Position numbers and translations under genes: made by a program. DNA of 64,000 bases, taken from assembly GCF_019649055.1 (NCBI RefSeq), contig NW_026570410.1, forward strand, positions 62,001 through 126,000. The letters are read 5' to 3'. Every line of letters starts with the position of its first letter. Position 1 is the first letter of the stretch. This document shows, piece by piece, positions 25,539-36,630 of this stretch. The DNA is from Paramacrobiotus metropolitanus. Taxonomy: Eukaryota; Tardigrada; Eutardigrada; Parachela; Macrobiotidae. Under the pieces are notes generated by a model. The model was not told where the DNA came from, searched no databases, and saw nothing but the letters and a program-made list of their open reading frames with translations.

Positions 25539-27433
25539 TCCCGTGGAATTATCTTCCCCTCCGAGGCTCAGCCACAGTGATCAGTTAATTAATCCGTCAC
25601 GCAGGGATCTGCACGCTGCCACTGACGAAGGAAGCCTCGCTCAACCACCGCAATCCAATCCAATGATCCAACTGGCCTCCCACACAACCAAGACGCTCCG
25701 CTCCCCGATTCCCGCTGTGCACTGTGCAGCCACACTCCACACACAGCGAATCAGGCATTACACTGGCCAGGTGCACACACAGGAGGTCCGTGCTTGTCGT
25801 GCCATCGTGGCTGGTCGTGGAGAATTAAGACAACTGCAAGAAGACGCGTATCCCGTCAGGCTGATAATCCTGGCCTGTGCTCTGTACTGTACAGTGGCAG
25901 CCAATTGCAGCTCCTGTGTCAACAAAGCGATGCAGCTTATTGCTTATGCTCAGGCATCCAGTGAAGTGTTGACTGGATCAAGGAATCCACATGCACTTCA
26001 CTCCCATAACACTGTAATCAATTCCTCCACAAAATACGAGGCCCTGTTGAACACCATTTCACTGTCATCTTTAGTCAGCATGTCAGACTCGCAGTCTCGC
26101 AAGCAGAAACAGGCCTATTAAATATTAATTCTAGTTCATAATTACTGAAACTGCGTCAATTACTGATCCATGGGATCCATGCCTAACTAAAAGCCACTCA
26201 CAGCTCCAGCACGTCTTCACAAGCTAAATGCAACCATTACTGCATTCTTGCTTCTTCTTTTCAGGTAAGTAAATAAATCAGACTACAACCAGCAAAGCTA
26301 AACAATATTCCGTATCCAAGTCTGACTGCTACTCAAGTTACAAACTGAACACTTTAAAACACAATCAGCTGCCAATTGCCTCTATTACTAATATTATTCG
26401 TTCGCTACAAGTAACAAGTATTTCCAATTTCCCTGCCACATTTCTGCAGTGCTCTGTGTAAAATGCAAATCAAAACACAGTTCACTGTACCACATAAAAT
26501 TTAACTGAAATTTGAAACGGCCAGAAAGGCAGCAATTTCATACACCTTTCGGATACAGAAACTAATGAAGCAAATGTCCTACCGAGAATTTATTACGGTC
26601 TAAATTTATCGTAGGATTAGATAAATGCTCTTGTTTGCTAATTTTACTTCAAATACGCAACTTACCTGCTTGTTTGTGTTTACGGAGAAACCACGCTGTT
26701 GACAGTGGTGGCGTTAAACAGACGGGAGCATTCAGTAGCAGACTGCACTTGCAGTCCTCCTACATACATGCACACTATACAACCTCCCACGTCCCGTACA
26801 GAATCGCAATATCGCACCAATTACTACTGCACTAAATCACTAAATAACTACTGAAAATTAAGACAACATTCTGCAAACAGTAAAAACTCAAAACTACAGT
26901 ATTGATTTCATAAAAACCTAAAAGCTAAAAGCCAAAAACGGCTGAGACTGATCAAAGCAAAACAAGCAACTTGGATATTCGAAGAATGTGCTCGTGTTTG
27001 GTGGTGGCGCGGAATGGCGAAGGCAGATATCCGGTTCCAATACCAGTACTTTGCCACACGCATCATCACTTCCATTGGAACCGGAAGCATTTTCTTTACT
27101 CTTGTCATTTCCACTTTCACTTGGCGGCACAGCCGATCGCTAAGAGGCGGCAGCTGGATTAATCAGTGTAAGCTGTGTACTGAACTCCGAGTCTCCGATA
27201 AGGCACTGGCGCGACAGGCGCAGTCTAAACTATCCATTGGAATTTTGCGCTGGTTATTAAGCTGCCCATCACTTTTTCGGTTTTTCCTCGCGTGCTCGCC
27301 AGATTCCAATTTGGAGTTTTTAATGCACGACTGTATCCTTTTTCATCTTTGCACGATATCCCTCCTGTTCGCACTACAGTGCGCTTAAATTTTCGGTGTG
27401 TTGATCTTGCTTCCTTTTCTCGCTGCACTGGAA
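25539..27433. other. Noncoding interval between dlg and the F-box gene (divergent starts)
   Basis: The dlg start (-) and the F-box gene start (+) point away from each other, so this 1.9-kb stretch should hold both promoters and the dlg leader. ORFs in it, the longest about 200 codons at 25510-26121, show no domain or composition typical of protein. No transposon borders seen. Confidence 0.45.
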
Positions 27434-29603
27434 ATGGGATTTAAAAAGGTATGTGAGCGCAGTGCTGCGCAGTCCGCGGACTTCGCGCACATGGTTTGGC
27501 TTGCAACAATTTACAATTGATCTCCACTTTCACCGTGCAGCGTCAACTGCTCGTGTCGTTGTGGTTGTAGCGCCGTCGCCTCAGCCTGGCATCGCTACAG
27601 GAAATATCGCGGAAGCATGCGGTTGCGTTGGACGATCGCGTCGACAGCGTGGATGTGTGGACGGATGAGGGCCAGCTGCAGTACGGACGGGTGGTGGACG
27701 CGGGCTCAGGCGGCCTCTTCATCGACTTGCTCTGCCCCGATCGCCGTCGCCACTTCGTCCCCTTCGGCCGCGTCTTCCGCATGCAGGAGGGTTGCGAGCT
27801 GCGAGACTGCTGGGCGCCGTGTCCGGTGGAGGTCCTCTGGCGCGCCCATCCCCGCGGACCCTGGACCTGGGTGGGAGCGGAGCTGTTGGTGCTGCACGCG
27901 GAAGGCTACCGGCGCCTGAACGCGGGGATAATGCGGCTGTACGACGCGGTCGGGGCCGGTCGACGGGGACCCCTGCACGTCATCCCACGCGCCCGGATCC
28001 GCCACGCCGGTAAGGATGCGGTCGCAGGCAGCGGGAACAGCGTTCTGGCTGGCGCGCACGGCCGACCCCCCGGGGAAGAGGAGCTGCGGCGCTATTACGG
28101 GGAGGCTTACACTCAGCTCTTGGTCGGTCCGGAGACGTTCGTCTTCGGCCAACTGCAGTTGCCGGCGGCGTGTGCCGCTGCAGCGGAGGAGACGCAGCGC
28201 TATCTGATGGAGGCCTGGTTGCACCGTCCTCCCTTTCGGTGGCCGGCGTTTGAGTTGTTGCGTCGGCTGGATGAGGGTCGCACGTGGTTGTACGTGGAGC
28301 GCACAGGCTTGGACGTTGGGAGGTCAAGGTGAGTGGGGCGGGCTGGCTTCTGATGGCATCCCTAAACAGAATATGAGCGATTCCTGTGCTGAGGAGCGTC
28401 CGGGAGGTTACGCCACGTCTGCCGTTAGCGCTGCCGCGGATGCTCCGCATGCTGGAGGTGCCCGTGGCCATGGAGGCCGCCGATGGCGAGGGACTGCAGC
28501 AGTTGCCGGTGGAGTTGTTATCTGCGGTCTTCTCCCATCTGGACACGGCGGAGCAGACGCGTCTGCGCCCGGTGTGCGCCCTGTGGGCCGCCGTCGTGCA
28601 GTCGCCCTCCCTAGCCTCCGATCTCATCATCAGCGGACGTGACGACTACGCTCTCCTGGCCAGCCTCGTCCACGCTCTCCGCTCCTCCACCCACCGCGTC
28701 GTCCTCCGCGACGGCGACCTAGACAGCCTCCTGAAAGTGGGCGATGCGGCCGCGCACTGCCCGGGGATCCGTGTGCCCCGCGTCCACCTCCATCGTCTGA
28801 AGTGCCGGTTGTCCGTGGACGCCTGCCCGCACGTCTCGCGGTGTGGCTACGGCTGCGCGGTGAGCCATTTTGCGGAGGCACTGCGCCGACTGCCGTGCGA
28901 GGAGGTTTCGCTGCTGCAGTGTCGCGTCGACCTGCTGGACGTGGACTGCTGGGATGATGAGAACCCGTTGTATTGCGACATGGACATCCCTGTCAATATT
29001 CCCGTAGCACACGTCCCGCCGACGAGCGCGGTGGAGGAGCAGGTGTGGGAGCTTCTGGAGGCGGGTATGGCGTGGACGGCAGCTGCGGATGATAAGCAGC
29101 ACGCCGCCGACTGGCTGGCGGAGATGAGAGCAGACCAGCAGTCGCTTGACCAAGTGCAGCGATCCCTACTGAACAGGCTGTGCGAAGTAGGTGTTACGTC
29201 TCGTTCGTAAAACCAATCTTTCTTCTGCATAGCCAACAGAAGAAATCGTACGCATAGCATAAGATTAACTCGAGAAAATCTGAGAATAACAGAAGAAAGC
29301 CAATCCTGACGAAGATTGCACAACAAGGCCGGTGGGTGTGTTGAGGTTGTGAATTGCTTGCAGACGGTGTGCGCGCTGCATCACGCGCTGCGGCGCGCCG
29401 GTGCCCCGCTGTCCGAGCAGTGCAGTGCGCTGCTGCATGCGGACGTGGAGCGTGCGGCGCCGCTGCTGCTGGCCGGCCTGGTGCAGTCCGCCCAGCAGTG
29501 GGAAGTGCGCCACGACGGCACTCTGGAGGGACAACAAACAGAGGAGAGGAAGGCTGATCGGACGCTGCTGAAGGCCCTCGTGGACACGCGCATCGCTCGC
29601 TGA
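27434..29603 (+). CDS. F-box protein of a lineage-expanded family
   Basis: Exons 27434-27448 (MGFKK), 27601-28328, 28394-29186 and 29364-29603 join in phase to 591 codons plus TGA. The introns are 152, 65 and 177 nt. Residues about 14-100 (VDVWTDEGQLQYGRVVDAGS, then LFIDLLCPDRRRHFVPFG and VEVLWRAHPRGPWTWVGAE) look like paired small beta-barrel modules of Tudor/chromo size. A typical F-box follows at about 265-305 (LQQLPVELLSAVFSHLDTAE, QTRLRPVCALW), so a role as Skp1-Cullin substrate adaptor is likely. The C-terminal half is leucine-rich with a cysteine/histidine patch (CPHVSRCGYGC) but no repeat I can name. From memory, tardigrade proteomes contain many proteins of this layout; that is not verifiable here. 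The 65-nt intron is inferred from frame and a weak acceptor CTGAG. Confidence 0.8.
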
Positions 29604-30677
29604 TCGCCTGCTGCCTGTTCCTGCCTGTTTCCCTGGTGTCTGCAGCTGTTGTTTGAGCTTTCTCTGCCTGCGCTGGTTTGTAGCGGGTGGTTTTCTGTGG
29701 TTCGGTTGTAAAAATTTTATTTGTCTTTTTGTGGTGATTCTCTAGTCGTGCCGGACTAAATAATCATTTTGTGATAATCAGTTACAAAATAACAGAAAAT
29801 CGGCGCCGGTTAACCCAGTACAGACCAATGAGCATAGACCACCGAGATTGACGAAGCATTAAAGAATATCAGCTGGAAATGCCGTACTACTCTAGGTCGT
29901 TCGCATTAAGTAATAATTATTAGCATTTAATTAGCTGCAACTGCAAGAATCTTGAAACAAATCCAAAGCGCCGCCGGAAGGAAAAGCAAGCAAGCCAGTG
30001 AAGCCGCCATCCGAGTGCGGATGAACAGGGCTACTAGTATGCTGAATGCGTTTTGACAGTTGACACTGACAATTGATGTGACTGCCTTCAGTGCCTTGAA
30101 GTGGCGTCCAGCCTTTTACAAAGTATTTCAGGTTGTAAGATTTTTCGGATGCATCGGTAATAAGTATAACTAATACAATCTTGCATTAATTACTCATATC
30201 GTTAGCGTTCATTAATTAATAATAGTAAAGCACGGCACAGTTCTCATCTGAATCTGAATGCGATATCTCGTGCATCATATTCATCGCCCCTGCGTGCATG
30301 GTAATACAGCCTGCAGAGTGCAGACTGCATCCCTGCCGCGTCGCTGACGCTGTATTTGCTTGTGCAGCAGATCTCGCAGGGACACCGGGACACGTTGCTA
30401 CGGACGGGAATCGTGGAATCGATTGAGCCGTAGCTGCACTTGTGCACTGCTCCACTACATTGAACTGTACGAGCATCGAGTACGGCTTGGTGTAAAAGGA
30501 TGCTTGACTGTCAGTCAGTCAACGGGCGCAGCTTGCCATTTTAACTACGCTACTAAGGTACTTACTTTAACTAACTAAAACTTACAGCATCCTTAGCTAC
30601 CTTAAGGAGTTGCACAGCATCAGTGTTTGTTGAAGGACAATCCGAGTGCGAGACTGATTAATTAAACAGACTTGTCA
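29604..30677 (+). other. Noncoding spacer, F-box gene to zinc-finger gene
   Basis: Contains the 3' UTR of the F-box gene and the promoter and leader of the next gene. No ORF with protein features and no clear repeat. Confidence 0.5.
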
Positions 30678-31469
30678 ATGTCTAGCGTACTGCCATGTGA
30701 ATCCTGTGGATTGCGCACGTGCAGCGACTGCGCGGCTGGGTCGATGGAGGCATCCACGGGAGCGCGGGAGGAGCCGAGGGGATCGCAGGATGCAGACGAG
30801 GGCAGCAGCAGCTGCGTGCAGCATCTGGCGGGCATCGTCGAGCGGCTGCTGGACGACGGAGAGCAGGCGCTGGACCTCTTCCTGCGCATGCAGTTGCTGG
30901 CGGAGAATAAGCGCGCGGACCGCGCCACCATCAGCGCCTTGCAGCAGCAGGTGGCTGATTTACAGGCCGACAAGGCGACGGATCGACGGACCATCGACGC
31001 GCTGCGGGTGCTCGTCGCCGAGAAGGAGCGCCTGCTGCAGGAGGTGCAGATGGGAGGAGCCCCCAACCCGCCACTGAAATCGGCGCTGCCCCCCGCGGGC
31101 GCCAAGCGGCCCCCCAAGACGGTGACCTTCGCCCCGCTACCCGCCGTGGCCGTGGGCGTCGACGGGCCGGGGAAGCGCAAGCGCTGCGAGCCGCTGCACA
31201 CGGCGCGCGTCTGCAAGGCCTGCTGCGTGCAGTTCGGCGACGAGGCGGAGCTGCGCGCGCACGCCTGTCCGCGGGCGCAGGCCAAGCGCTATGCCTGCCC
31301 CGCGGCGGGCTGCGGCAAGGTCTTCGCGACGCTCTCCAGCCGCAAACGGCACGAAGGCAGCCACGCCGCGCTGCTGCTCGTCACCGCGGAGACGGCGCTG
31401 GAGGCGCCCGCCCGCGCCGGCGGTGACAGTGCCGGTCATCCCATGGCGCGTCGGCCGCGCCGCAACTGA
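30678..31469 (+). CDS. Intronless coiled-coil protein with C-terminal C2H2 zinc fingers
   Basis: A single open frame of 263 codons plus TGA. I do not recognise an orthologue. The start is ATG 30678 (MSSVLPCESCGLRTCSDC), whose four early cysteines could bind metal. Residues about 50-125 have heptad-like leucines and many charged residues (LLDDGEQALDLFLRMQLLAE, LRVLVAEKERLLQEVQMG), consistent with a coiled coil. A basic KRKR patch follows. There are two zinc fingers: one atypical (CKACCVQFGDEAELRAHAC, last ligand cysteine) and one classical C-x4-C-x12-H-x4-H (CPAAGCGKVFATLSSRKRHE). A nuclear DNA-binding dimer is plausible but not shown. Codon use is strongly GC3, as in neighbouring true exons, which supports the gene. 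The lack of introns is unusual here and could mean retroposition. Confidence 0.75.
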   Translation: MSSVLPCESCGLRTCSDCAAGSMEASTGAREEPRGSQDADEGSSSCVQHLAGIVERLLDDGEQALDLFLRMQLLAENKRADRATISALQQQVADLQADKATDRRTIDALRVLVAEKERLLQEVQMGGAPNPPLKSALPPAGAKRPPKTVTFAPLPAVAVGVDGPGKRKRCEPLHTARVCKACCVQFGDEAELRAHACPRAQAKRYACPAAGCGKVFATLSSRKRHEGSHAALLLVTAETALEAPARAGGDSAGHPMARRPRRN

Positions 31470-32670
31470 AGTCCGAGGCGGCATCCGACCAGTCGTGGAC
31501 ATTAGTTTCGGTTCTCTTGATACGCTGCGCTCACTTGTCTTTGCTGCACTTTGCAGTTTTTTCTACCTCACGCAGTTGCTGTTCAGTCGCTATTGCACAT
31601 TTAACTTATTTGCATGTATTTTTAATTGGAGATTAATTTTCTAGCTGGCTTTTATAGCTTGAATTGCATTGCGGCTGCATGTTCGTTGAATGAATTTACT
31701 CACTACTGTATTATTGCTATACAATTCTTGTTTATGCACTAGAAATGTCTAACGCAACTCAATGTCTTCGTACATTTTTACATGTGCAAAAGCAGTGAAA
31801 AACCGTCTTGTCGTCATATATAAACTGGCCAAATTATGATCATTTCTGATTTTGTAATCAGGTGCGCTTTTTTTGTCAGTTGTAATTTTGTAATCAGGTA
31901 GTAAATTTCTTATGCACATGTTGCACGATCAAATTGTAAATATTTAAAGCGAGGTAGTATCTGTCCTTTAATTTATTTGTACTCGTATCTGTACCCGGAA
32001 GGCCGGAACCAACGCGATCCCAAATCAGTTTGTTTGTAAAGTCTGCAAACGCGTCGTGTAAGTACTTATTTTCATCGCCAGCTTCCGTTTCTGCTGAACA
32101 GTGTCGGACACGTACAGTAGACGGAGGGAATCCGGAGCCACTGAGTACTTGTAGAATCCATTTACAGATATTATATAGTGTACAATAGATACAACAATAT
32201 TGTTACAGTACGACATTATTCTATTCAGATCGTAGATCATCATTTAATCCTCTATTTATTTACTGTTTACCGTAGTCCCGTACAAATGAAGGAGTAGTAG
32301 TAAACCGTACAGTACTAAATGCATTTACGGTACAAATTCTGCTGTATTGTACAAAGTAACTCGTACATTTATTACTAGTAACACTGTACAAAGTACAGTT
32401 GCGCATATTAGTCCGCATTCTGAAGCATGATGTCTCAGAATCAAAACCGTTGATTTGTTACTGTAACTGGAAGTGCTTCTTAGTTCTTACCGTGATTCTT
32501 ACCGTGCTTCTTATCTGCAATCGAAACCAGCAATCGTACAGCATCTGCATAAACTGCAAATAAATTAATAAAATGCCGACTACTAGATTAACGCAGTTAT
32601 ATCTATATTAACTGATATACGTGTAGTCGGTTTTGTACATCAACTTGCCATTTGGTACAATATTTGTGTC

Positions 32671-32905
32671 AAAACAGTCGGCAGAAGTACTCGTGTATTT
32701 GTACTTACATGTACTTTCGTTAGTTGTCTTACATGTACTTTCGTCTATCTCTGGTGTCGGTTGAGACTGTAGATTACATCTTTATTATGAAAGATTACAG
32801 TGTATTATGTGTTGAAGTGATGTAGTTGAACCATTGGACTGTAAAAATAAAACTTTCGTTAGTACATGTAAGTACAAATACACGAGTACTTCTGCCGACT
32901 GTTTT
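32671..32905. mobile_element. 235-bp element with perfect 44-bp terminal inverted repeats
   Basis: Positions 32671-32714 are the exact reverse complement of 32862-32905 (outer end AAAACAGTCGGCAGAAG). The 147-bp centre is AT-rich and has no ORF. Perfect arms of this length indicate a young MITE or fold-back element. The target-site duplication is not obvious because of flanking A/T runs, so the superfamily is open. Confidence 0.8.
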
Positions 32906-33282
32906 TTTCCCTTTAAATTTTATCTACGCAATTTGAATGCATGTATATACACACTTTTTTGTGGGAAAGTTTTCGGCAGAAAGTAAGTTATTCAGCTCGT
33001 ATTATATAAACTGGACTACTTGAGGTGTACATAACATAAAATAAAGTAAAGCCAGTCGGCGTCGGAGCACATCTGTATCTACGGCCCGGAACCTGGACTC
33101 TCCCGATAGAGCCGCTCGTTCCTCTGTACAAATACAGGAACGCAGAAGAGAATTAACCTGTACAAAATAATTATTAATTATTACGGAACACCTGCAGTAT
33201 TTCGTCTAAGCCATTTTCTTGCAGCATACTCGTGATATTGTCTGTGATCTCGATGTCAGTGCAGTACATAGCAGTAGCACAG

Positions 33283-33310
33283 ATAGATATATATATATAT
33301 ATACGTATAT
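33283..33310. repeat. AT-dinucleotide microsatellite
   Basis: AGATAGATATATATATATAT and a short continuation; a simple AT repeat. Confidence 0.7.
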
Positions 33311-36209
33311 TTTGACTAAGGGCGCTGTAAAAGAAGATAAATCCGCGATAATTAATAGGGCCATAACGTGCGCATCTGGCAAATCCCTCGATCCGACCCG
33401 ATCCGACGCGATCCCAGAGCGCATCCAGCAACCTGCGTAATGGCGTGAAATGGCGGCGGCGCTTTGCGGCCAAGGAGATCAACTGGCCGCTCAAGCATTG
33501 TCCGCTGATTATTAATTATTGTGCAGGTTTGTCCGCTTGGCCGAACGTATATACACAGATATACAGTTGTGCGTAGCGGCTGGAATTTAATGCGGCCGGC
33601 ACAAATGCAAATGTGCCGAGTCAATTCACCTCACTAATTCGCCTTCGCCTTCGCTGCATTAAATAGCCGGCTTAATAATTGTTAATATAGCGCTGCCGCA
33701 TCCCTTCGTGTTAAATTCCTTTGGCGGCGGTAATTGATTGGGATTCTTCACTGGGACAGCGTGTTTGAGTTGGTTATGCGTTTAGTAATAATGTTATTAT
33801 TAGCTGGCTCCCTCGCAGCCCGTGTGGCCACCGCTCATCCGCTTAGCATAATTGGATTGATTATCCACACGCACCGTGCGCCTTAATTCACAGCCCTGCT
33901 TGCTTATAATTATCCCACATCTGCGAACCGACACCAACGATCCCAGCCACATCTATACATGTACATACGCATCCATACACCGCGCTAATAATCTTTTTAC
34001 CCTGCTAATCTTCCTGCAAAGATTCCATTAATTAACCTAATGTACATGTATATCCTCTGATGCTTCCCTGTACAAATTTATGTACAAAATGTATTTTTGC
34101 GCCTTTTTCCGTAGAATCGATGCTTTTTTATAGGCAGAATTAGCAGAACCGATCACATAGTAATATCTGTATATAGATATACATTCATGTATTACTTAGT
34201 ACATTACTGCATAGTTAATTATATCTGTACGTCGTTAGCTCAGCATGGCACGAAGAATTCTTAATAAATTGTGTTGTGTTACAAGACAATTTCATTGCAT
34301 GCAATGCATGCAATAACATAAAGATATGCGGTACATGTTGATGATCAACTGTCGTCGCTCGATCGGTTGGCATTTGCCGCACTGTACAGATATGATATGT
34401 ATGCTGCTATGGGGCGAATGAAGATTATTAAATGGGCAAATAATCAGCTAATTACACGGACAAATCTGTATATAAACTGCCTGTTTAGCTGGCATAATCC
34501 AACTTGTTTTCCGCGCTGTCCATACATGTATATAGCGCTGACTGACAGACCGCCGCGATACTTTCCGAGTTTCACTAGTTGTATATAAAGCGGCGCTAAA
34601 TGAATTCGAGCAGCGTGGGTAATCAGTATATTACCGTGTAACTGTAATTGAATGCGCCCGCTCAAAGCAGCATTAAAAAGCACGAAAAACGCTCCGAGCC
34701 AGCGGCGATCAGCGGCATGTTAGCGCTTCTACACTGTGTAAGTTGCATGCATGAATACTTTATTTATTCGCCGCGGCTGGTGTTTTCTTTACAAATTATG
34801 CCAGCGTTTGCTCGGCAAATCGAAGCGACATGTGCCTTATGCGATTAATATTGCCGCGCACATATTGGCTTACACTCATGCTGCCAGTATATGTAGTAGC
34901 TGGCAATGCAAGCAACCGCGATTCTCTTTACAAGTGGTCAATCACAAAAGTATACACTGATGCATTTACTGTGCAGGACGCTTCGTTGCCGCATATTACT
35001 CACGTAATTACTATATCGCACAAACCTAATCAAATTAAATTTAAACCACAGTACATGTCAGCACATCTTGGTGGTCGATTTTTGCAGCGAAGAATTACCC
35101 TTATTGCTTTTCTTTACGGTTATAGTAACTTGTAATATTACACGGTAGATTTTGTGTGATTAAAAATTAAGGTTACCGTGCATCACGTTAACAACCCGAG
35201 CAAACCAGAAATCGGCCAAACACACCGATCTATTAATGAAACAACGGGAAAAGCGAACTGCACGTCGGGAATCGGGATCGCGGCGGCGGAAATGGAGCGG
35301 ATGTGGGGAAGAAATAAGCACTTAGGGTGATATATCGCTGCCCTGTGTACACACATGTATCACGGCTGTATATATATCTATGATGTTGCGGTTAGCGTTA
35401 ACGCGGGGCCACTTGTTACAAATTACAAGTGAAGATCAATAATTGTGTAATTGAATCGCCGGTGGATGTTTAGAGGCGTCCGTGTCTGTACATGTAGCGA
35501 GTATATACAGTATACAGAGTGAGAGTAGCTGCGCAAACAAATACAATCACACAGAACGGAAGTGGCCAAATGCGCCAGATCAACAGCGCAAATCAATGAT
35601 CGTTGCTGTTACATTTAATTTACTTTTCAAGCCGCCAAATAGGCCCTTCCATCATCGGCCACTTGCCCGGTAATGCCGCGCCGATCGCGCTGCAATTGAT
35701 TCATCAGGCCAGCGTTTTAACTAATGTAATGCTCACTTGTCAGCCGAATTAAATCGCCGACCGGCGCACTTCTCACCGAGCAGTGTTTTGTGTGTTAGCA
35801 ATAAAAGGTAATAATTTACTACTTACTTCAAATTATTATTCTTAATTGCTACTACATTTTGTTTCGATTTCTTGCCAACGATAAAAGCAACATTTTCTTG
35901 CAAAGTTATACACTGCAACGTCAGATTACATTAATGCAGCCACACCCACTTTTAACCGGCGTTGTGTAAAGAAAATAACAGTGGTGAATATTTAGGTTAG
36001 TTTGGCAGCGCACGAGTAGTTCATACAGCTGTTTGTTATGATACGCTGTTTACTGAGATTACACGCTTGTAATTACTACTTGAATTTAATATAAACTATC
36101 TGAATGAGTGCCATTTACCGCTGTTTGCCGCATTCCTGCTGTAGCTGCTACATACAATGGCTGCAAACGCAACGCAGTGGGCGTTGCAGGCCGTGACTCA
36201 CGCGCGCGA

Positions 36210-36630
36210 CCGCAGCTGATTGGCTGCCGGCCGCCGATGCGCTGACCGACAGCCAATGGCGCGCCCCATTAGGCGCTGACATCAACGTCGACGCGCCGCC
36301 CTCTCTGCAACACTGCTGCAGTGAATGCAGTGGCCAAGAGTAAAATAAACTGACATGCCGTTCCGTTCCGATCCGTTGTGTTGTAGCGTGTAGCGTGTAA
36401 GTGGCAAGTTCAAGACCATTTACAACAAACCCCATCAATGCACAACCGCATTCAATTACCATTTATACCAGACCGAATCAACACGCATTTGTCCTGAGAA
36501 TCGCAGTTGTATGCTGGACAGTGCTTAATTCATTACCGCCTTCTGTCGCGCTTGTGGTAACTGTTATTAATAATTACCTTGGAATTTTGTTTTGCGCATG
36601 AGTGACGTGTCGTGCACATAATTGCCGAGA
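36210..36630 (+). promoter_or_regulatory. Probable ems promoter and leader
   Basis: A locally GC-rich patch 370-420 bp upstream of the ATG holds two CCAAT boxes in opposite orientation (ATTGG 36219-36223; CCAAT 36253-36257). No TATA box is obvious. Assignment rests on position and motifs only. Confidence 0.4.

Larger units (their letters stand above)
31470..36630. other. Gene-free 5-kb region upstream of ems
   Basis: No supported coding sequence over 5.1 kb. It contains a 235-bp inverted-repeat element (32671-32905), an AT microsatellite (33283-33310) and two opposed CCAAT boxes near the ems start. The rest is AT-rich with many TAATTA words. It is likely ems regulatory DNA plus the 3' UTR of the zinc-finger gene; that is inference. 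Confidence 0.45.

Noticed and set aside
25510-26121. 203-codon plus-strand ORF beside the dlg start
   Set aside because: It overlaps the true dlg first exon on the other strand; composition is not protein-like and no domain is seen.
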